Source: Rhodanobacteraceae bacterium (lineage in GTDB: Bacteria > Pseudomonadota > Gammaproteobacteria > Xanthomonadales > Rhodanobacteraceae). From it: a stretch of DNA of 64,000 bases. The DNA lies in assembly GCA_009996615.1 (NCBI GenBank), contig JAACZU010000002.1, positions 268,045 to 332,044 of the forward strand, written 5' to 3'. Made by a program: the position numbers and the translations under genes. How positions within the stretch are numbered: the stretch's first letter is position 1; each line of letters begins with the position of its first letter. A model generated the notes under the pieces. That model was not told where the DNA came from and made no database searches. It was given only the letters and a program-made list of their open reading frames with translations. Shown here piece after piece: positions 47,100 to 57,302 of the stretch.

Positions 47100-47849
47100 C
47101 TAGCGCGCCAGCGCTATCGAGCGGAAGCGCCGCAGCAGGCGCCGCGCGTGCGGTGCCGGACGGTCGCCGCGCTGCGCGCAGCAGGCGGCGCGGCAATCGA
47201 ACGCCGCCGCGTGCGGCGCGCGGTGCAGGTAGCCGCGCAGCGCCGCGACGCTGAACTCCGGATGGAACTGCAGGCCCCAGGCCCGCGGCGCATAGCGCAC
47301 CGCGTGGTGCGGATCGTGCGCCGAGCGCGCCAGCGCGACCGCGCCCGGCGGCAGCTCGAGCACGCTCTGGCGGTGCGTGGCGTGCGCGAGGAAGCGTGCC
47401 GGCGCGACGCCGAGCAGCGCATCGCCGGCCGCCGCCGGCAGCCGTTCGATGTCGATCGTGCCGACCTCGCGCCCGTCCGGGTGGTAATCGACACGGCCGC
47501 CGAGCGCGTGCGCGAGCAGCTGGTGGCCGTAGCAGACGCCGAGCACCGGCACGCCGGCGTCGACCACCGTGCGCAGCCAGGCGGCGGTGTCCTCGCTCCA
47601 GCGCAGCCGTTCGCTGACCATCGCGCCGGAGCCGGTCACGATCACGCCGGCGTGGCGGCCGTGTGCCGGCAAGGCCTCGCCGGCATCGACGCGGACCACC
47701 TCGACCGCCGCGCGCGGCAGGCGCAGGCAGCGCCGGAACCACTCCGGGAAGTCGCCGTGGCGCGCGCGCAGGTGCGCGAGCGTGGTGCCGGTCTGGACGA
47801 TCAGGAAGCGGCGGGCGAGGGCAGGGTCAGTCGGTCGGTGGCAGGACAT
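47100..47849 (-). CDS. Class I glutamine amidotransferase-like protein
   Basis: The 249-residue protein has the GATase nucleophile motif GVPVLGVCYGHQLLAHALGG near residue 100 and the catalytic HPEFS near 199, giving a Cys-His-Glu triad. It resembles the stand-alone GMP-synthase-like GATases often annotated YfeJ-like. The partner or substrate is unknown. It overlaps the end of the GspE gene by 23 bases and is probably co-translated. Confidence 0.85.
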   Translation of the reverse strand: MSCHRPTDPALARRFLIVQTGTTLAHLRARHGDFPEWFRRCLRLPRAAVEVVRVDAGEALPAHGRHAGVIVTGSGAMVSERLRWSEDTAAWLRTVVDAGVPVLGVCYGHQLLAHALGGRVDYHPDGREVGTIDIERLPAAAGDALLGVAPARFLAHATHRQSVLELPPGAVALARSAHDPHHAVRYAPRAWGLQFHPEFSVAALRGYLHRAPHAAAFDCRAACCAQRGDRPAPHARRLLRRFRSIALAR

Positions 47850-49650
47850 TGAGGACTTCGGGGATCGTGGTCAGGCCGCGCGCGACCTGCGCGGCGGCCG
47901 AGGCACGCAGCGGCCGCATGCCTTCGCCATAGGCGGTTTCGGTGAGCCGGGCCAGGTCCATCGCCGGCTGGATCAGCGCGCGCACCGCCGGCGAGATGCG
48001 CAGCATCTCGTAGATGCCGGTGCGGCCGAGGAAGCCGGTCTTGCGGCACTCCAGGCAGCCCTTCGGGCCGTAGTAGCGTGGCGGCGGCGCCATCGCGCAG
48101 CGGTGCGTCAACGCGGCCCAGGCCGGCACGTCGAGCGCCGCCTCGGCCTTGCAGTGCGGGCACAGCGTGCGCACGAGGCGTTGCGCGACCACGCCGCTCA
48201 GCGTGGACTGGATCAGGTAGTTCGGCACGCCCAGGTCGAGCAGGCGCGTCAGCGCGCTCGGCGCGTCGTTGGTGTGCAGCGTCGACAGCACCAGGTGGCC
48301 GGTCAGCGAGGCCTGCACCGCCATCTGCGCGGTCTCCAGGTCGCGGATCTCGCCGACCATGATGATGTCCGGGTCCTGCCGCAGCAGCGTGCGCACGCCG
48401 GCGGCGAAATCGAGGTCGATCGACGCCTGCACCTGCATCTGGTTGAACTCGGGCGAGACCATCTCGATCGGGTCCTCGACCGTGCAGACGTTGAGGTCGG
48501 GCGTGGCCAGCACCTTCAGCGTCGAATACAGCGTGGTCGTCTTGCCCGAGCCGGTCGGGCCGGTCACCAGCACGATGCCGTGCGGCCGCTCGACCAGGCT
48601 GCGCCAGGTCGCCTCCTCCTCGGCAGAGAAGCCCAGCTGCGCGAATTCCTTGACCACGATGTCCGGGTCGAAGATGCGCATGACGACCTTCTCGCCGAAC
48701 GCGGTCGGCATCGACGACAGGCGCAGCTCGACCTCGCGGCCGCCCTGCGAGCGCGTCTTGATGCGGCCGTCCTGCGGCCGGCGCTTCTCGGCCACGTCCA
48801 TGCGCCCGAGGATCTTGATGCGGCTGGTCACCGCGGTCATCACCGGCGTCGGCAGCTCGAACACCTTGTGCATGACGCCGTCGATGCGGAAGCGGATGTT
48901 GCTGGTGTCGCGGCGCGGCTCCAAGTGGATGTCCGAGGCGCGCTGCTCGAACGCGTACTGCAGCAGCCAGTCGACGATGTGCACGACGTGGCGGTCGTCG
49001 GCGCCGACCTCGCCGGTCTTGCCGAGCTCGACCAGCTGCTCGAAGTTCAGGATCGCGCGACCGTCGTGCAGGTCGGTCTTGGCGTCGCGCGCGCGCTGGA
49101 TCGAGCGCTGCACGCTCCACCACTCGGCCAGGTAGCGGTTGACGTCGAGCGGGCTGGCGACCACGCGCTGGATGTCGCGGCGCAGGATGTGGCCGAGGTC
49201 GGCCAGCCAGCGCGTGTCGAACGGCTCGGACGTGGCGAACACGACCTGCAGCTCGCTGACCGCGACCGGCAGGATGCGGTAGCGCTGCGCATACGCGTGG
49301 CTGACCACCTGCGTCACCGCGGCGACGTCGATCTTCATCGGATCGATCTTCAGGTACGGCAGGTTCGCGCGCTGCGCCAGCCATTGCGTCAGCACTTCCA
49401 GGCTCAGCGGCTTGTCCGGCGCACGCGGATCGGGGAACCTCAGGTTCGCCACCAGGACCAGCGGATGCAGCTCGCTGCGACCGCGCACGGTGCGTACGTC
49501 GGCGCGCACGCGCTGGGCGTCGGCCTCTTCGAGCAGGCCATCGGCAACCAGCGCCGCCAGTGCCTCGTCGAGGTCCAGGCGCGTGTAGCGGCCGAGCACC
49601 GTCCCGGCCGCGGCGGCCCCGTCCGCCGGAATCCCGCTCACGCTGGCCAT
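47827..49650 (-). CDS. GspE/PilB family secretion or pilus ATPase
   Basis: The 607-residue ATPase has an N-terminal GspE_N (MshEN) domain, a catalytic domain with [21 protein letters not shown], Walker [10 protein letters not shown], the Asp box, Walker [13 protein letters not shown], the His box [16 protein letters not shown], and the zinc tetracysteine CPHC...CLEC. It would drive pseudopilus or type IV pilus assembly. No other gsp or pil gene is adjacent, so it is a stand-alone copy and gspE against pilB is undecided. Confidence 0.9.
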   Translation of the reverse strand: MASVSGIPADGAAAAGTVLGRYTRLDLDEALAALVADGLLEEADAQRVRADVRTVRGRSELHPLVLVANLRFPDPRAPDKPLSLEVLTQWLAQRANLPYLKIDPMKIDVAAVTQVVSHAYAQRYRILPVAVSELQVVFATSEPFDTRWLADLGHILRRDIQRVVASPLDVNRYLAEWWSVQRSIQRARDAKTDLHDGRAILNFEQLVELGKTGEVGADDRHVVHIVDWLLQYAFEQRASDIHLEPRRDTSNIRFRIDGVMHKVFELPTPVMTAVTSRIKILGRMDVAEKRRPQDGRIKTRSQGGREVELRLSSMPTAFGEKVVMRIFDPDIVVKEFAQLGFSAEEEATWRSLVERPHGIVLVTGPTGSGKTTTLYSTLKVLATPDLNVCTVEDPIEMVSPEFNQMQVQASIDLDFAAGVRTLLRQDPDIIMVGEIRDLETAQMAVQASLTGHLVLSTLHTNDAPSALTRLLDLGVPNYLIQSTLSGVVAQRLVRTLCPHCKAEAALDVPAWAALTHRCAMAPPPRYYGPKGCLECRKTGFLGRTGIYEMLRISPAVRALIQPAMDLARLTETAYGEGMRPLRASAAAQVARGLTTIPEVLNVLPPTD

Positions 49651-49679
49651 GCTGGAAAGTCCGCGTTCGGCATCGCCGC

Positions 49680-49685
49680 TATACT
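49680..49685 (+). promoter_or_regulatory. -10 box TATACT for glyQ
   Basis: TATACT, in the context GCTATACTAG, lies in the gap divergent from the GspE gene and would start a leader of about 155 bases before glyQ. Confidence 0.45.
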
Positions 49686-49753
49686 AGCCTGCTTTTCGCC
49701 CCCGACTTCGTGCGCGGCTGGGCAAAGCCGCGCCCCGGCACAGGGAGGTGCCG

Positions 49754-49837
49754 CCGTCCGAAACGCGTAGCGATTCGGGCGGAAAAGGTGGCGCGGCTCC
49801 GCCGCGACTGTTTTCTGTTTTTGCAACTACCGAATGA
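49754..49837 (+). promoter_or_regulatory. Possible attenuator in the glyQS leader
   Basis: The leader can form CCGTCCGAA/TTCGGGCGG (49754-49782), then a terminator-like CGCGGC-TCC-GCCGCG stem (49792-49806) followed by the T-rich ACTGTTTTCTGTTTTT. A frame ending at TGA 49835-49837 reads four glycine codons (GGC GGA AAA GGT GGC, 49778-49792) between the two hairpins. This would suit glycine-dependent attenuation, but the leader frame lacks a well-spaced ribosome site, so the reading is tentative. Confidence 0.35.
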
Positions 49838-49847
49838 GTGCCGGCGC

Positions 49848-50753
<906 letters not shown>

Positions 50754-50760
50754 TGCTGTT

Positions 50761-50880
50761 CCCTCTCCCGTCGGGAGAGGGTGGCCCGCAGGGCCGGGTG
50801 AGGGTTCGGCATCGCACCGGGCCTCGCCGCACGACCGAACCCTCACCCCTGCCCCTCTCCCGAGGGGAGAGGGGTTCAAG
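50761..50880. repeat. CCCTCTCCC...GGGAGAGGG double-hairpin element between glyQ and glyS
   Basis: The element begins with CCCTCTCCCGTCGGGAGAGG (50761-50780), has inverted GTGAGGGTTCGG / CCGAACCCTCAC arms, and ends with CCCCTCTCCCGAGGGGAGAG (50852-50871). It is a typical mobile palindromic intergenic repeat. Its last GGGGAGAGGGG sits six bases before the glyS ATG at 50881 and so appears to provide the ribosome site. Confidence 0.7.
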
Positions 50881-53040
50881 ATGGAAGCCAATCGCGACAT
50901 GAGCACGAACGCATCCCTGCTGATCGAACTCGGCACCGAGGAACTGCCGCCGAAGGCGCTCGACGAACTCGCCGCTGCGTTCGCGAGCGGCGTCTGCGAC
51001 GGCCTGGCCCGGCGCGGCATCGCCGCCGACCTCGCGCACGCGAAGACGTACGCCTCGCCGCGCCGCCTCGCCGTGCTCGTGCCGGGCGTCGCCGCGCAGC
51101 AGCCGGCGCAGACGTCCGAAGTGCTCGGGCCGTACCTCAACATCGGCCTCGATGCGAACGGCGCGCCGACGCCGGCGCTGGCCGGCTTTGCCGCGAAGAA
51201 CGGCGTCGCGGTCGACGCGTTGCAGCGCATCACCGACGCCAAGGGCGAGCGCTTCGTCGCGCGCAGCGAGAAGCCCGGCCAGCCGACCGCCGCGCTGGTG
51301 CCGGCGATCGTCGCCGAGGCGCTGAAGGCGCTGCCGATCCCCAAGCCCATGCGCTGGGGCGACCACGACTACGCATTCGTGCGCCCGGCACACTGGCTGG
51401 TCATGCTGCACGGCGCGCAGATCATCGACGGCGAGGTTCTCGGCCTGAAGTCCGGCCGCACCTCGCGCGGCCACCGCTTCCATCATCCGCAGCCGGTGCA
51501 CGTGGCCGACGCCGACTCCTGGCTCGAGGCGCTGCGCGCGGCCAGGGTGCTGGCCGATCCGGCCGAACGCCGCGCGCGCGTGCGCGCCGAGGTCGCGCGT
51601 GTCGCGCCGGTCGGCGCCGCGCCGCGCCTGTCCGACGCGCTGTGCGACGAGATCGCGAACCTGACCGAATGGCCGGTCGCGATCGCCTGCGCGTTCGAGC
51701 GCGAGTTCCTCGCCGTGCCGCAGGAAGCGCTGGTCATGACGATGGAGACGAACCAGAAGTTCGTGCCGGTGTTCGATGCGAACGGCAAGCTGACCGAGCA
51801 TTTCATCGGCGTGGCCAACATCGAGTCGAAGGACCCGGCCGAGATCCGCAAGGGCTACGAGCGCGTGATCCGCCCGCGCTTCGCCGACGCCAAGTTCTTC
51901 TTCGACGAGGACCTGAAGACGCCGCTGGCCGGCTACCAGGACCAGCTCAGGAACGTCACCTACCAGCAGGCGCTCGGCAGCCTGTGGGACAAGACCGTGC
52001 GCGTGGCCGAACTGGCGCGCGTGATCGGCAACCGTGTCGGCGTCGACGCCAGCCTCGCCACGCGCGCGGCGGCGCTGGCCAAGTGCGACCTGCTGACGCG
52101 CATGGTCGGCGAGTTTCCCGAGCTGCAGGGCGTGATGGGCCGCTGCTACGCGGCCGCGCACGGCGAGCCGGCCGAGGTCGCCGCCGCGCTCGACGAGGTC
52201 TACGCGCCGCGCTTTGCCGGCGACGCGATCGCTGCCGGCAAGGTCGGCCAGGTGCTCGCGGTGGCCGAGCGCCTCGACACGCTGGCCGGCATCTTCGCGG
52301 TCGGCCTGAAGCCGTCCGGCAACAAGGACCCGTTCGCGCTGCGCCGCGCCGCGCTGGGCTTGGCGCGCACGCTGATCGAGGGCGGCCTGGCGCTCGACCT
52401 CACCGCGCAGATCGACGAGGCGCTGGCGCAGTTGCCGGAGGCGGCGCTCGCCGCCGGCCTGCCCAAGCCGAAGAAGGATGGCCCGGCGCCGGCGCTCGAC
52501 GCCGGTGCGCGCCGCGCCGCGCTCGGCGCCGAGCTGTACGAGTTCATCCTCGACCGCCTGCGCGGCTACTACGCCGAGCAGGGCATTGCGGCGGAGGCGT
52601 TCGAGGCGGTGCGTGCGCTCGCGCCGGCCGACCTGACCGACTTCGACCAGCGCCTGCGCGCGGTGGTCGCGTTCGCGGCGCTGCCCGAGGCGCAGGCGCT
52701 CGCCGCCGCCAACAAGCGCATCGGCAACATCCTGCGCCAGGCCGGCGCGCCGGCAGCCGGCACGGTCGACGCCGCGCTGCTCGAGGCCGGCGCCGAGCAG
52801 GAACTGGCTGCCGCGCTCGCCGCGGCGCAGGCCGACGGCGCGCCGCTGGTCGCCGCGCGCGACTACGTCGGCCTGCTCAAGCGCCTGGCGCAACTGCGCG
52901 CGCCGGTCGACCGCTACTTCGACGCGGTCATGGTGATGGCCGACGACGCGGCCGTGCGCGCGAACCGGCTCGCGCTGCTCGGCAACCTGCGCAGCCTGTT
53001 CCTGCGCGTGGCCGACATCTCGCTGCTGCCGGCGGCCTGA
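50881..53040 (+). CDS. glyS: Glycine--tRNA ligase beta subunit
   Basis: The 719-residue subunit binds tRNA in the alpha2beta2 enzyme. It starts with or near SLLIELGTEELPPKALDELA and has HRFHHPQPVHV, VPQEALVMTMETNQKFVPVFD, the KCDLLTRMVGEFPELQGVMGRCYA segment and the ALERRALGLARTL-like KDPFALRRAALG motif, plus a C-terminal DALR-like anticodon domain. Two starts are possible: ATG 50881, with the repeat-derived ribosome site, and ATG 50899, closer to the family start but with a weaker site. Confidence 0.96.
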   Translation: MEANRDMSTNASLLIELGTEELPPKALDELAAAFASGVCDGLARRGIAADLAHAKTYASPRRLAVLVPGVAAQQPAQTSEVLGPYLNIGLDANGAPTPALAGFAAKNGVAVDALQRITDAKGERFVARSEKPGQPTAALVPAIVAEALKALPIPKPMRWGDHDYAFVRPAHWLVMLHGAQIIDGEVLGLKSGRTSRGHRFHHPQPVHVADADSWLEALRAARVLADPAERRARVRAEVARVAPVGAAPRLSDALCDEIANLTEWPVAIACAFEREFLAVPQEALVMTMETNQKFVPVFDANGKLTEHFIGVANIESKDPAEIRKGYERVIRPRFADAKFFFDEDLKTPLAGYQDQLRNVTYQQALGSLWDKTVRVAELARVIGNRVGVDASLATRAAALAKCDLLTRMVGEFPELQGVMGRCYAAAHGEPAEVAAALDEVYAPRFAGDAIAAGKVGQVLAVAERLDTLAGIFAVGLKPSGNKDPFALRRAALGLARTLIEGGLALDLTAQIDEALAQLPEAALAAGLPKPKKDGPAPALDAGARRAALGAELYEFILDRLRGYYAEQGIAAEAFEAVRALAPADLTDFDQRLRAVVAFAALPEAQALAAANKRIGNILRQAGAPAAGTVDAALLEAGAEQELAAALAAAQADGAPLVAARDYVGLLKRLAQLRAPVDRYFDAVMVMADDAAVRANRLALLGNLRSLFLRVADISLLPAA

Positions 53041-53389
53041 AGCCGCTTGCATGGCGAGGCACGCGGCCGCGGCCGGCACGCGCGAAGGGACGGCCGAACG
53101 GCCGTTCCGCTGCCGTTCACGCGCCGGCCACATGACGGCGCGAGCATGACGGTCTCGGCGGCAGGATCGACCGGGGCGGCAGGGCGGCCCGCATGGCCGG
53201 CCCGGCGTGGCCGGGGCGCGATTGCGCGCCGCGGCCGCGCGGATTATCGTGCCGCCCCCGAGATCGCGCGCCACCCCGCTCCAGCAGAGGCGCGCAGCCC
53301 AAACACGGCGTCCCCTGCGGCTCGTTACCACCCTCGGCAACCGCCGGTGCGATCGTAGTACGATACATTTCGTTTTTCGGAGAACTGTC
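53041..53389. other. Intergenic region between glyS and the YbaY-like lipoprotein gene
   Basis: This 349-base GC-rich stretch has no credible gene. It contains the palindrome GAACGGCCGTTC (53096-53107), which could fold as a weak terminator for glyS, and near its end a locally AT-rich TACGATACATTTCG segment (53359-53372) that is the likely promoter region of the next gene. Confidence 0.45.
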
Positions 53390-54214
53390 ATGCGGAATTT
53401 GTGGATTGCGGCGCTGACCGCGTTGGTGTTCCTCGGCGGCTGCAATTCCGCCGACCAGGGTGCGAACGGCGGCAAGCAGGCGACGCCGGCGATCGCGCCG
53501 GGCACGACGATCACCGGTACCGTCACGCTGCGCGACCAGATCGCGATCGGTGCCGGCGCCAAGCTCGACGTGCGCCTGGTCGACGTCGCCCAGCCCGAGC
53601 TGCCGCTGGCGGAGAAGTCGATCGACGTGACCGGCGCGCCGCCGTACCAGTTCTCGCTCGACTTCGACCCGGCCAAGGTCACGGCCAACCGCACCTACGT
53701 CATCAACGCCGTGCTGACCGACGGTGCGCGCCGCTTCCTGCCGGCGCTGAACTCGCCGGTGCTCACGCACGGTTCGGGCATCACGACCCAGGTCGTGCTG
53801 GTCGCCGAGCCGACGCCGGCCGAGAAGACGAAGGAAGAGTTCACCAGGCTGCAGACGCAGATCGGCGGCATGAAGAAGGTGGAGGGCACCTACACCACCG
53901 ACAACGCCTCGATCGGCTGGGACGCGTTCGGCGAGAAGGGCGCGATCCGCTTCGTGCGCATCAACACGGTCATGGACGAGGACAAGGGCGGCGCGCGCAG
54001 CTCGGTCCACTACGCGTTCAAGGACGGCAAGCCGATGGTCGCCAAGCAGAAGGGCGGCGCCTTCGTCGGCTGGGGCGACGACGGCAAGGTGCTGTGGAAC
54101 GAGAAGCCGGGCGGCGGCGAGCTCGGCGATGCCGAGGTCAAGGCGCTGCACGACGACGCGATGAAGGCGCTGCAGATGGCGCAGGACAAGCTCGACGCGA
54201 GCAAGAAGAAGTAG
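53390..54214 (+). CDS. YbaY/YscW-family lipoprotein
   Basis: The 274-residue protein has a lipoprotein signal with lipobox LGGC (Cys18), then a YbaY-type beta-sandwich domain (about 35-150; TITGTVTLRDQIAIGAGAKL, YQFSLDFDPAKV, TYVINAVLTDGARRFL) and a C-terminal lysine-rich region with GWDAFGEKGAIRFVRIN. It is expected to be anchored in the outer or inner membrane facing the periplasm. Its function is unknown. A strong terminator follows. Confidence 0.82.
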   Translation: MRNLWIAALTALVFLGGCNSADQGANGGKQATPAIAPGTTITGTVTLRDQIAIGAGAKLDVRLVDVAQPELPLAEKSIDVTGAPPYQFSLDFDPAKVTANRTYVINAVLTDGARRFLPALNSPVLTHGSGITTQVVLVAEPTPAEKTKEEFTRLQTQIGGMKKVEGTYTTDNASIGWDAFGEKGAIRFVRINTVMDEDKGGARSSVHYAFKDGKPMVAKQKGGAFVGWGDDGKVLWNEKPGGGELGDAEVKALHDDAMKALQMAQDKLDASKKK

Positions 54215-54240
54215 GCGCGCCGCGCAAGCCGCCGACACGA

Positions 54241-54269
54241 AAAGGCCGGGCATTGCCCGGCCTTTTTTG
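54241..54269 (+). terminator. Rho-independent terminator
   Basis: GGCCGGGC-ATT-GCCCGGCC (54245-54263) is flanked by AAAA and by TTTTTT (54264-54269). It ends the YbaY-like gene and, with A tracts on the other side, may act in both directions. It is the clearest intrinsic terminator in the window. Confidence 0.9.
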
Positions 54270-54346
54270 CGTCTGGACGGCCACGGCGCAATCGCGACCA
54301 AGCCGCGGTCGCGCACAGGGTGCGCTCCTACATGCGCAGCTTCGCA

Positions 54347-54374
54347 GGCCGGATCAAGCCATACGGCGGCGGAT
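54347..54374. repeat. GGCCGGATCAAGCC dispersed repeat, copy 2
   Basis: GGCCGGATCAAGCC followed by ATACGGCGGCGGAT repeats the unit at 6126. It lies between the terminator and the mnmG stop. Confidence 0.5.
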
Positions 54375-54395
54375 CCGGCCTGCGGTGCCTCACCT

Positions 54396-56267
54396 TTACG
54401 CCGCGCGTACGTTGCGCTTGAGATGGATCAGCAGCAGCGACACCGCCGCCGGCGTCACGCCGGCGATGCGGCGCGCCTCGCCGACCGTCTGCGGGCGCAC
54501 CGACTTGAACTTCGCCAGCACCTCGGCCGACAGCCCGCGCACGCGCTCGAACTCGAACGCGGGCGGGATCGGCGTGTCGTCGTGGCGGCGGCTGCGCTCG
54601 ATTTCCTCTTGCTGGCGCTCGAGGTAGCCGGCGTACTTGACCGCGACCTCGACCTGCTCGGCCACGCGCGCATCGTCCACGCCGGGCCCGAAGCCCTCGA
54701 CCGCGACGAGGTCGGCATAGCCGATTCCGGGCCGGCGCAGCAGGTCGAGCGCGTTGGTCTCGCGCGACACCGCCACGCCGAGCGCGGCCTCGAGGGTGCG
54801 CCCGAGCGCGTTCGCCGGCGTCGCCCACAGCGCGCGCAGGCGCTCGCTCTCGGCCGCGACCGCGTCGCGCTTGCGGCGCAGTGCGTCGTGGCGCGCGGCC
54901 GGCACGCAGCCGAGTTCGAAGCCGCGTTCGGTCAGGCGCAGGTCGGCGTTGTCCTCGCGCAGCTGCAGGCGATACTCGGCGCGCGAGGTGAACATGCGGT
55001 ACGGCTCGGTGGTGCCGTTGGTGACCAGGTCGTCGATCAGCACGCCGATGTAGGCCTCGTCGCGGCGCGGCGTCCATGGCGCCTCTCCGCGCGTCGCGCG
55101 CGCCGCGTTGAGGCCGGCGATCAGGCCCTGCGCGGCCGCTTCCTCGTAGCCGGTGGTGCCGTTGATCTGGCCGGCGAAGTACAGGCCGTCGATCGCCTTG
55201 GTCTCGAGCGAGGCCTTGAGGCCGCGCGGGTCGAAGTAGTCGTATTCGATCGCGTAGCCGGGCCGCGTGATGTGCGCCTGCTCGAGGCCGCGGATCGAGC
55301 GCACCAGCGCGACCTGCACGTCGAACGGCAGCGAGGTCGAGATGCCGTTCGGGTAGACCTCGTGCGTGTCCAGGCCTTCCGGTTCGAGGAAGATCTGGTG
55401 CGAGCCCTTGTCGGCGAAGCGCACGACCTTGTCCTCGATCGACGGGCAGTAGCGCGGGCCGATGCCCTCGATCACGCCGCCGTACAGCGGCGAGCGGTCG
55501 AGCGCGCCGCGGATCAGCGCGTGCGTCTGCTCGGAGGTATGCGTGATCCAGCAGCTGACCTGGCGCGGATGGTCGGCCACTGAGCCGAGGAACGAGAACA
55601 CCGGCGCCGGATCGTCGCCGGGCTGCTCCTCCAGCACCGACCAGTCGATCGTGCGGCCGTCGATGCGCGGTGGCGTGCCGGTCTTCAGGCGCCCGACCGG
55701 CAGCGCCAGTTCCCGCAGCGTCTCGGCCAGGCGCTGCGACGGCGGATCGCCGGCGCGCCCGGCCGCGTGCTGGGTCAGGCCGACGTGGATCTTGCCGGCG
55801 AGGAACGTGCCGGCGGTCAGCACGACCGCGGCGGCGCGGAATTCCAGGCCCGACTGCGTGACCACGCCGGTCACGCGGCCGTGCTCGACCTTGAGCGCAT
55901 CGACCGCTTGCTGGAACACCGCCAGGTTCGCCTGCGTCTCGACCGTGCGGCGGATCGCCGCCTTGTACAGCACGCGGTCGGCCTGGCAGCGCGTCGCGCG
56001 CACCGCCGGCCCCTTTGATGCGTTCAGCGTGCGCCACTGGATGCCGGCGCGGTCCGCCGCCGCCGCCATCGCGCCGCCGAGCGCGTCGATCTCGCGCACG
56101 AGGTGCCCCTTGCCGATGCCGCCGATGGCCGGGTTGCAGCTCATCGCGCCGATCGTCTCGATGTTGTGCGTCAGGAGCAGCGTGCGCGCGCCACAGCGCG
56201 CGCTGGCGAGCGCGGCTTCGGTGCCGGCATGGCCGCCACCGACCACGATGACGTCGTAGCTATGCAT
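54396..56267 (-). CDS. mnmG: tRNA uridine-5-carboxymethylaminomethyl(34) synthesis enzyme MnmG (GidA)
   Basis: The 623-residue flavoprotein modifies the wobble uridine of tRNAs together with MnmE. It shows the FAD-binding [21 protein letters not shown] at the N-terminus, [45 protein letters not shown] and the C-terminal [16 protein letters not shown] segment. The ATG at 56267 starts [12 protein letters not shown]; an upstream open frame was rejected. The partner mnmE is not in the window. Confidence 0.97.
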   Translation of the reverse strand: MHSYDVIVVGGGHAGTEAALASARCGARTLLLTHNIETIGAMSCNPAIGGIGKGHLVREIDALGGAMAAAADRAGIQWRTLNASKGPAVRATRCQADRVLYKAAIRRTVETQANLAVFQQAVDALKVEHGRVTGVVTQSGLEFRAAAVVLTAGTFLAGKIHVGLTQHAAGRAGDPPSQRLAETLRELALPVGRLKTGTPPRIDGRTIDWSVLEEQPGDDPAPVFSFLGSVADHPRQVSCWITHTSEQTHALIRGALDRSPLYGGVIEGIGPRYCPSIEDKVVRFADKGSHQIFLEPEGLDTHEVYPNGISTSLPFDVQVALVRSIRGLEQAHITRPGYAIEYDYFDPRGLKASLETKAIDGLYFAGQINGTTGYEEAAAQGLIAGLNAARATRGEAPWTPRRDEAYIGVLIDDLVTNGTTEPYRMFTSRAEYRLQLREDNADLRLTERGFELGCVPAARHDALRRKRDAVAAESERLRALWATPANALGRTLEAALGVAVSRETNALDLLRRPGIGYADLVAVEGFGPGVDDARVAEQVEVAVKYAGYLERQQEEIERSRRHDDTPIPPAFEFERVRGLSAEVLAKFKSVRPQTVGEARRIAGVTPAAVSLLLIHLKRNVRAA

Positions 56268-56721
56268 GGAGGATTCTCTGGCGGCCGCATCGGCCGCATT
56301 GCGAGGCAGCCATTTTACCAAGCGCCGCGCACAGCGCTGGCATGGAACCTGCTGCTGCTCTCGCCACTCCCACCGGCGCACGGCGTATGCGAGCACGCCG
56401 AGGCCGGAATTCAGGGGCCGGCCGCGCGCCGGTGGGAGCACTGCCTCGTCACGGCCCCATCTTCGAGCGATCGCCGCCTTGGCGTCCTCGACGCGCCGCC
56501 CGTCCCGGGCGGAACCGCTGCCGTACAAGCTTCATGCGATGCGCCCGGCTGGAACGAACGCCTTCGGCGGCGCCGTGCGGCAGGCTGCTGCCGTGGAGAA
56601 GGCTGGCGCCCGGCGGTCCCAGGAACAGGGGGGAATCCAGTAAGACCGTATGCCGGGCGCCAGTGACCGTGAAGACTTCCTGGTCCGAAAGACGGAGGCG
56701 GCTTCGCCGCGATCCGTCACA

Positions 56722-56758
56722 TGCAAGATTCCACAAAGTAACCTTACGCAATCTTGCA
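56722..56758. promoter_or_regulatory. Inverted repeat TGCAAGATT-N19-AATCTTGCA, candidate enhancer
   Basis: Perfect 9-bp arms surround 19 bases in a locally AT-rich patch. The centre is about 200 bases upstream of the predicted sigma-54 transcription start, a usual distance for activator binding. Confidence 0.5.
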
Positions 56759-56912
56759 GACTGTGATGACTGTCCCGATGTCCCGTCGCCGGGCGCCGTC
56801 GATGCGCAGCCAAGGTCAGTTTTGGACGAATCCCGTCACAGTTCTGCCGCCGACTGCCAACGGTGCCGCACTCGGCAGCGTGAAATCGCGCGTGACCTGT
56901 ATCTCGTTTTTC

Positions 56913-56928
56913 TGGCACGGCCCTTGCT
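56913..56928 (+). promoter_or_regulatory. Consensus sigma-54 promoter TGGCACG-GCCC-TTGCT
   Basis: The sequence matches TGGCACGN4TTGCW at every fixed position, with correct spacing between the GG and GC elements. The expected transcription start is near 56939, leaving a leader of about 23 bases with AGGAG before the ATG at 56962. Confidence 0.75.
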
Positions 56929-56961
56929 GGACCCGCTGCAAGCATCCAGGAGCCTGCCGAC

Positions 56962-57147
56962 ATGAGCACCGCCGCGAGCATGAGCGTGAACCCGCTGTTC
57001 CTGCGCCACGACCTGATGATCGAGCTCGGTCGCCTCGAGATGGCGATCGACAGTGCGCGCCAGCAGGCCGCGGCGAACGACACGCTGGTGCAGCTCGAGA
57101 CGCGCTGCGCGAAGATCAATGAGGCGCTGAGCCGGCTGCCGGCGTGA
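56962..57147 (+). CDS. Small helical protein under a sigma-54 promoter
   Basis: The 61-residue product contains one long predicted amphipathic helix (FLRHDLMIELGRLEMAIDSA, continuing QQAAANDTLVQLETRCAKIN) with coiled-coil character and a single cysteine. AGGAG lies nine bases upstream. I do not recognise the family. The exact sigma-54 promoter just upstream strongly suggests a real, regulated gene, perhaps linked to motility, pili or nitrogen, the usual sigma-54 targets. Confidence 0.6.
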   Translation: MSTAASMSVNPLFLRHDLMIELGRLEMAIDSARQQAAANDTLVQLETRCAKINEALSRLPA

Positions 57148-57302
57148 ATTCGGGCGCTCGTCCATGAGCGCTGCACTGGCAGGCGCGCGTCGCAACGGCG
57201 TGCGCTGCTTAGGGTAGTCCACAGCGGCCATCCATGGCTGCACTTTTCAATAACCGCACATTGGACTTGCGGCTCCTGCCGGAGCCGAACGCGGTTGCAT
57301 GC

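Larger units (their letters stand above)
56268..56961. other. 694-base intergenic region with sigma-54 promoter elements
   Basis: I see no gene with local codon style. The left two thirds are GC-rich filler. The right third holds the inverted repeat TGCAAGATT-N19-AATCTTGCA (56722-56758), a tandem TGTCCCGATGTCCCG (56769-56783) and a consensus sigma-54 promoter (56913-56928), which together look like the control region of the small gene at 56962. Confidence 0.6.

Noticed and set aside
46880-47849. A toxin-antitoxin module using the RHH protein
   Set aside because: No RelE, HicA, PIN or similar toxin-sized gene lies next to it. The following gene is a convergent class I glutamine amidotransferase.
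56532-57176. A 214-codon minus-strand frame upstream of mnmG as a real gene
   Set aside because: Its product is Arg/Ser/Ala-rich with no motif, it lacks a ribosome site, and it overlaps the sigma-54 promoter and the better-supported small gene on the plus strand.
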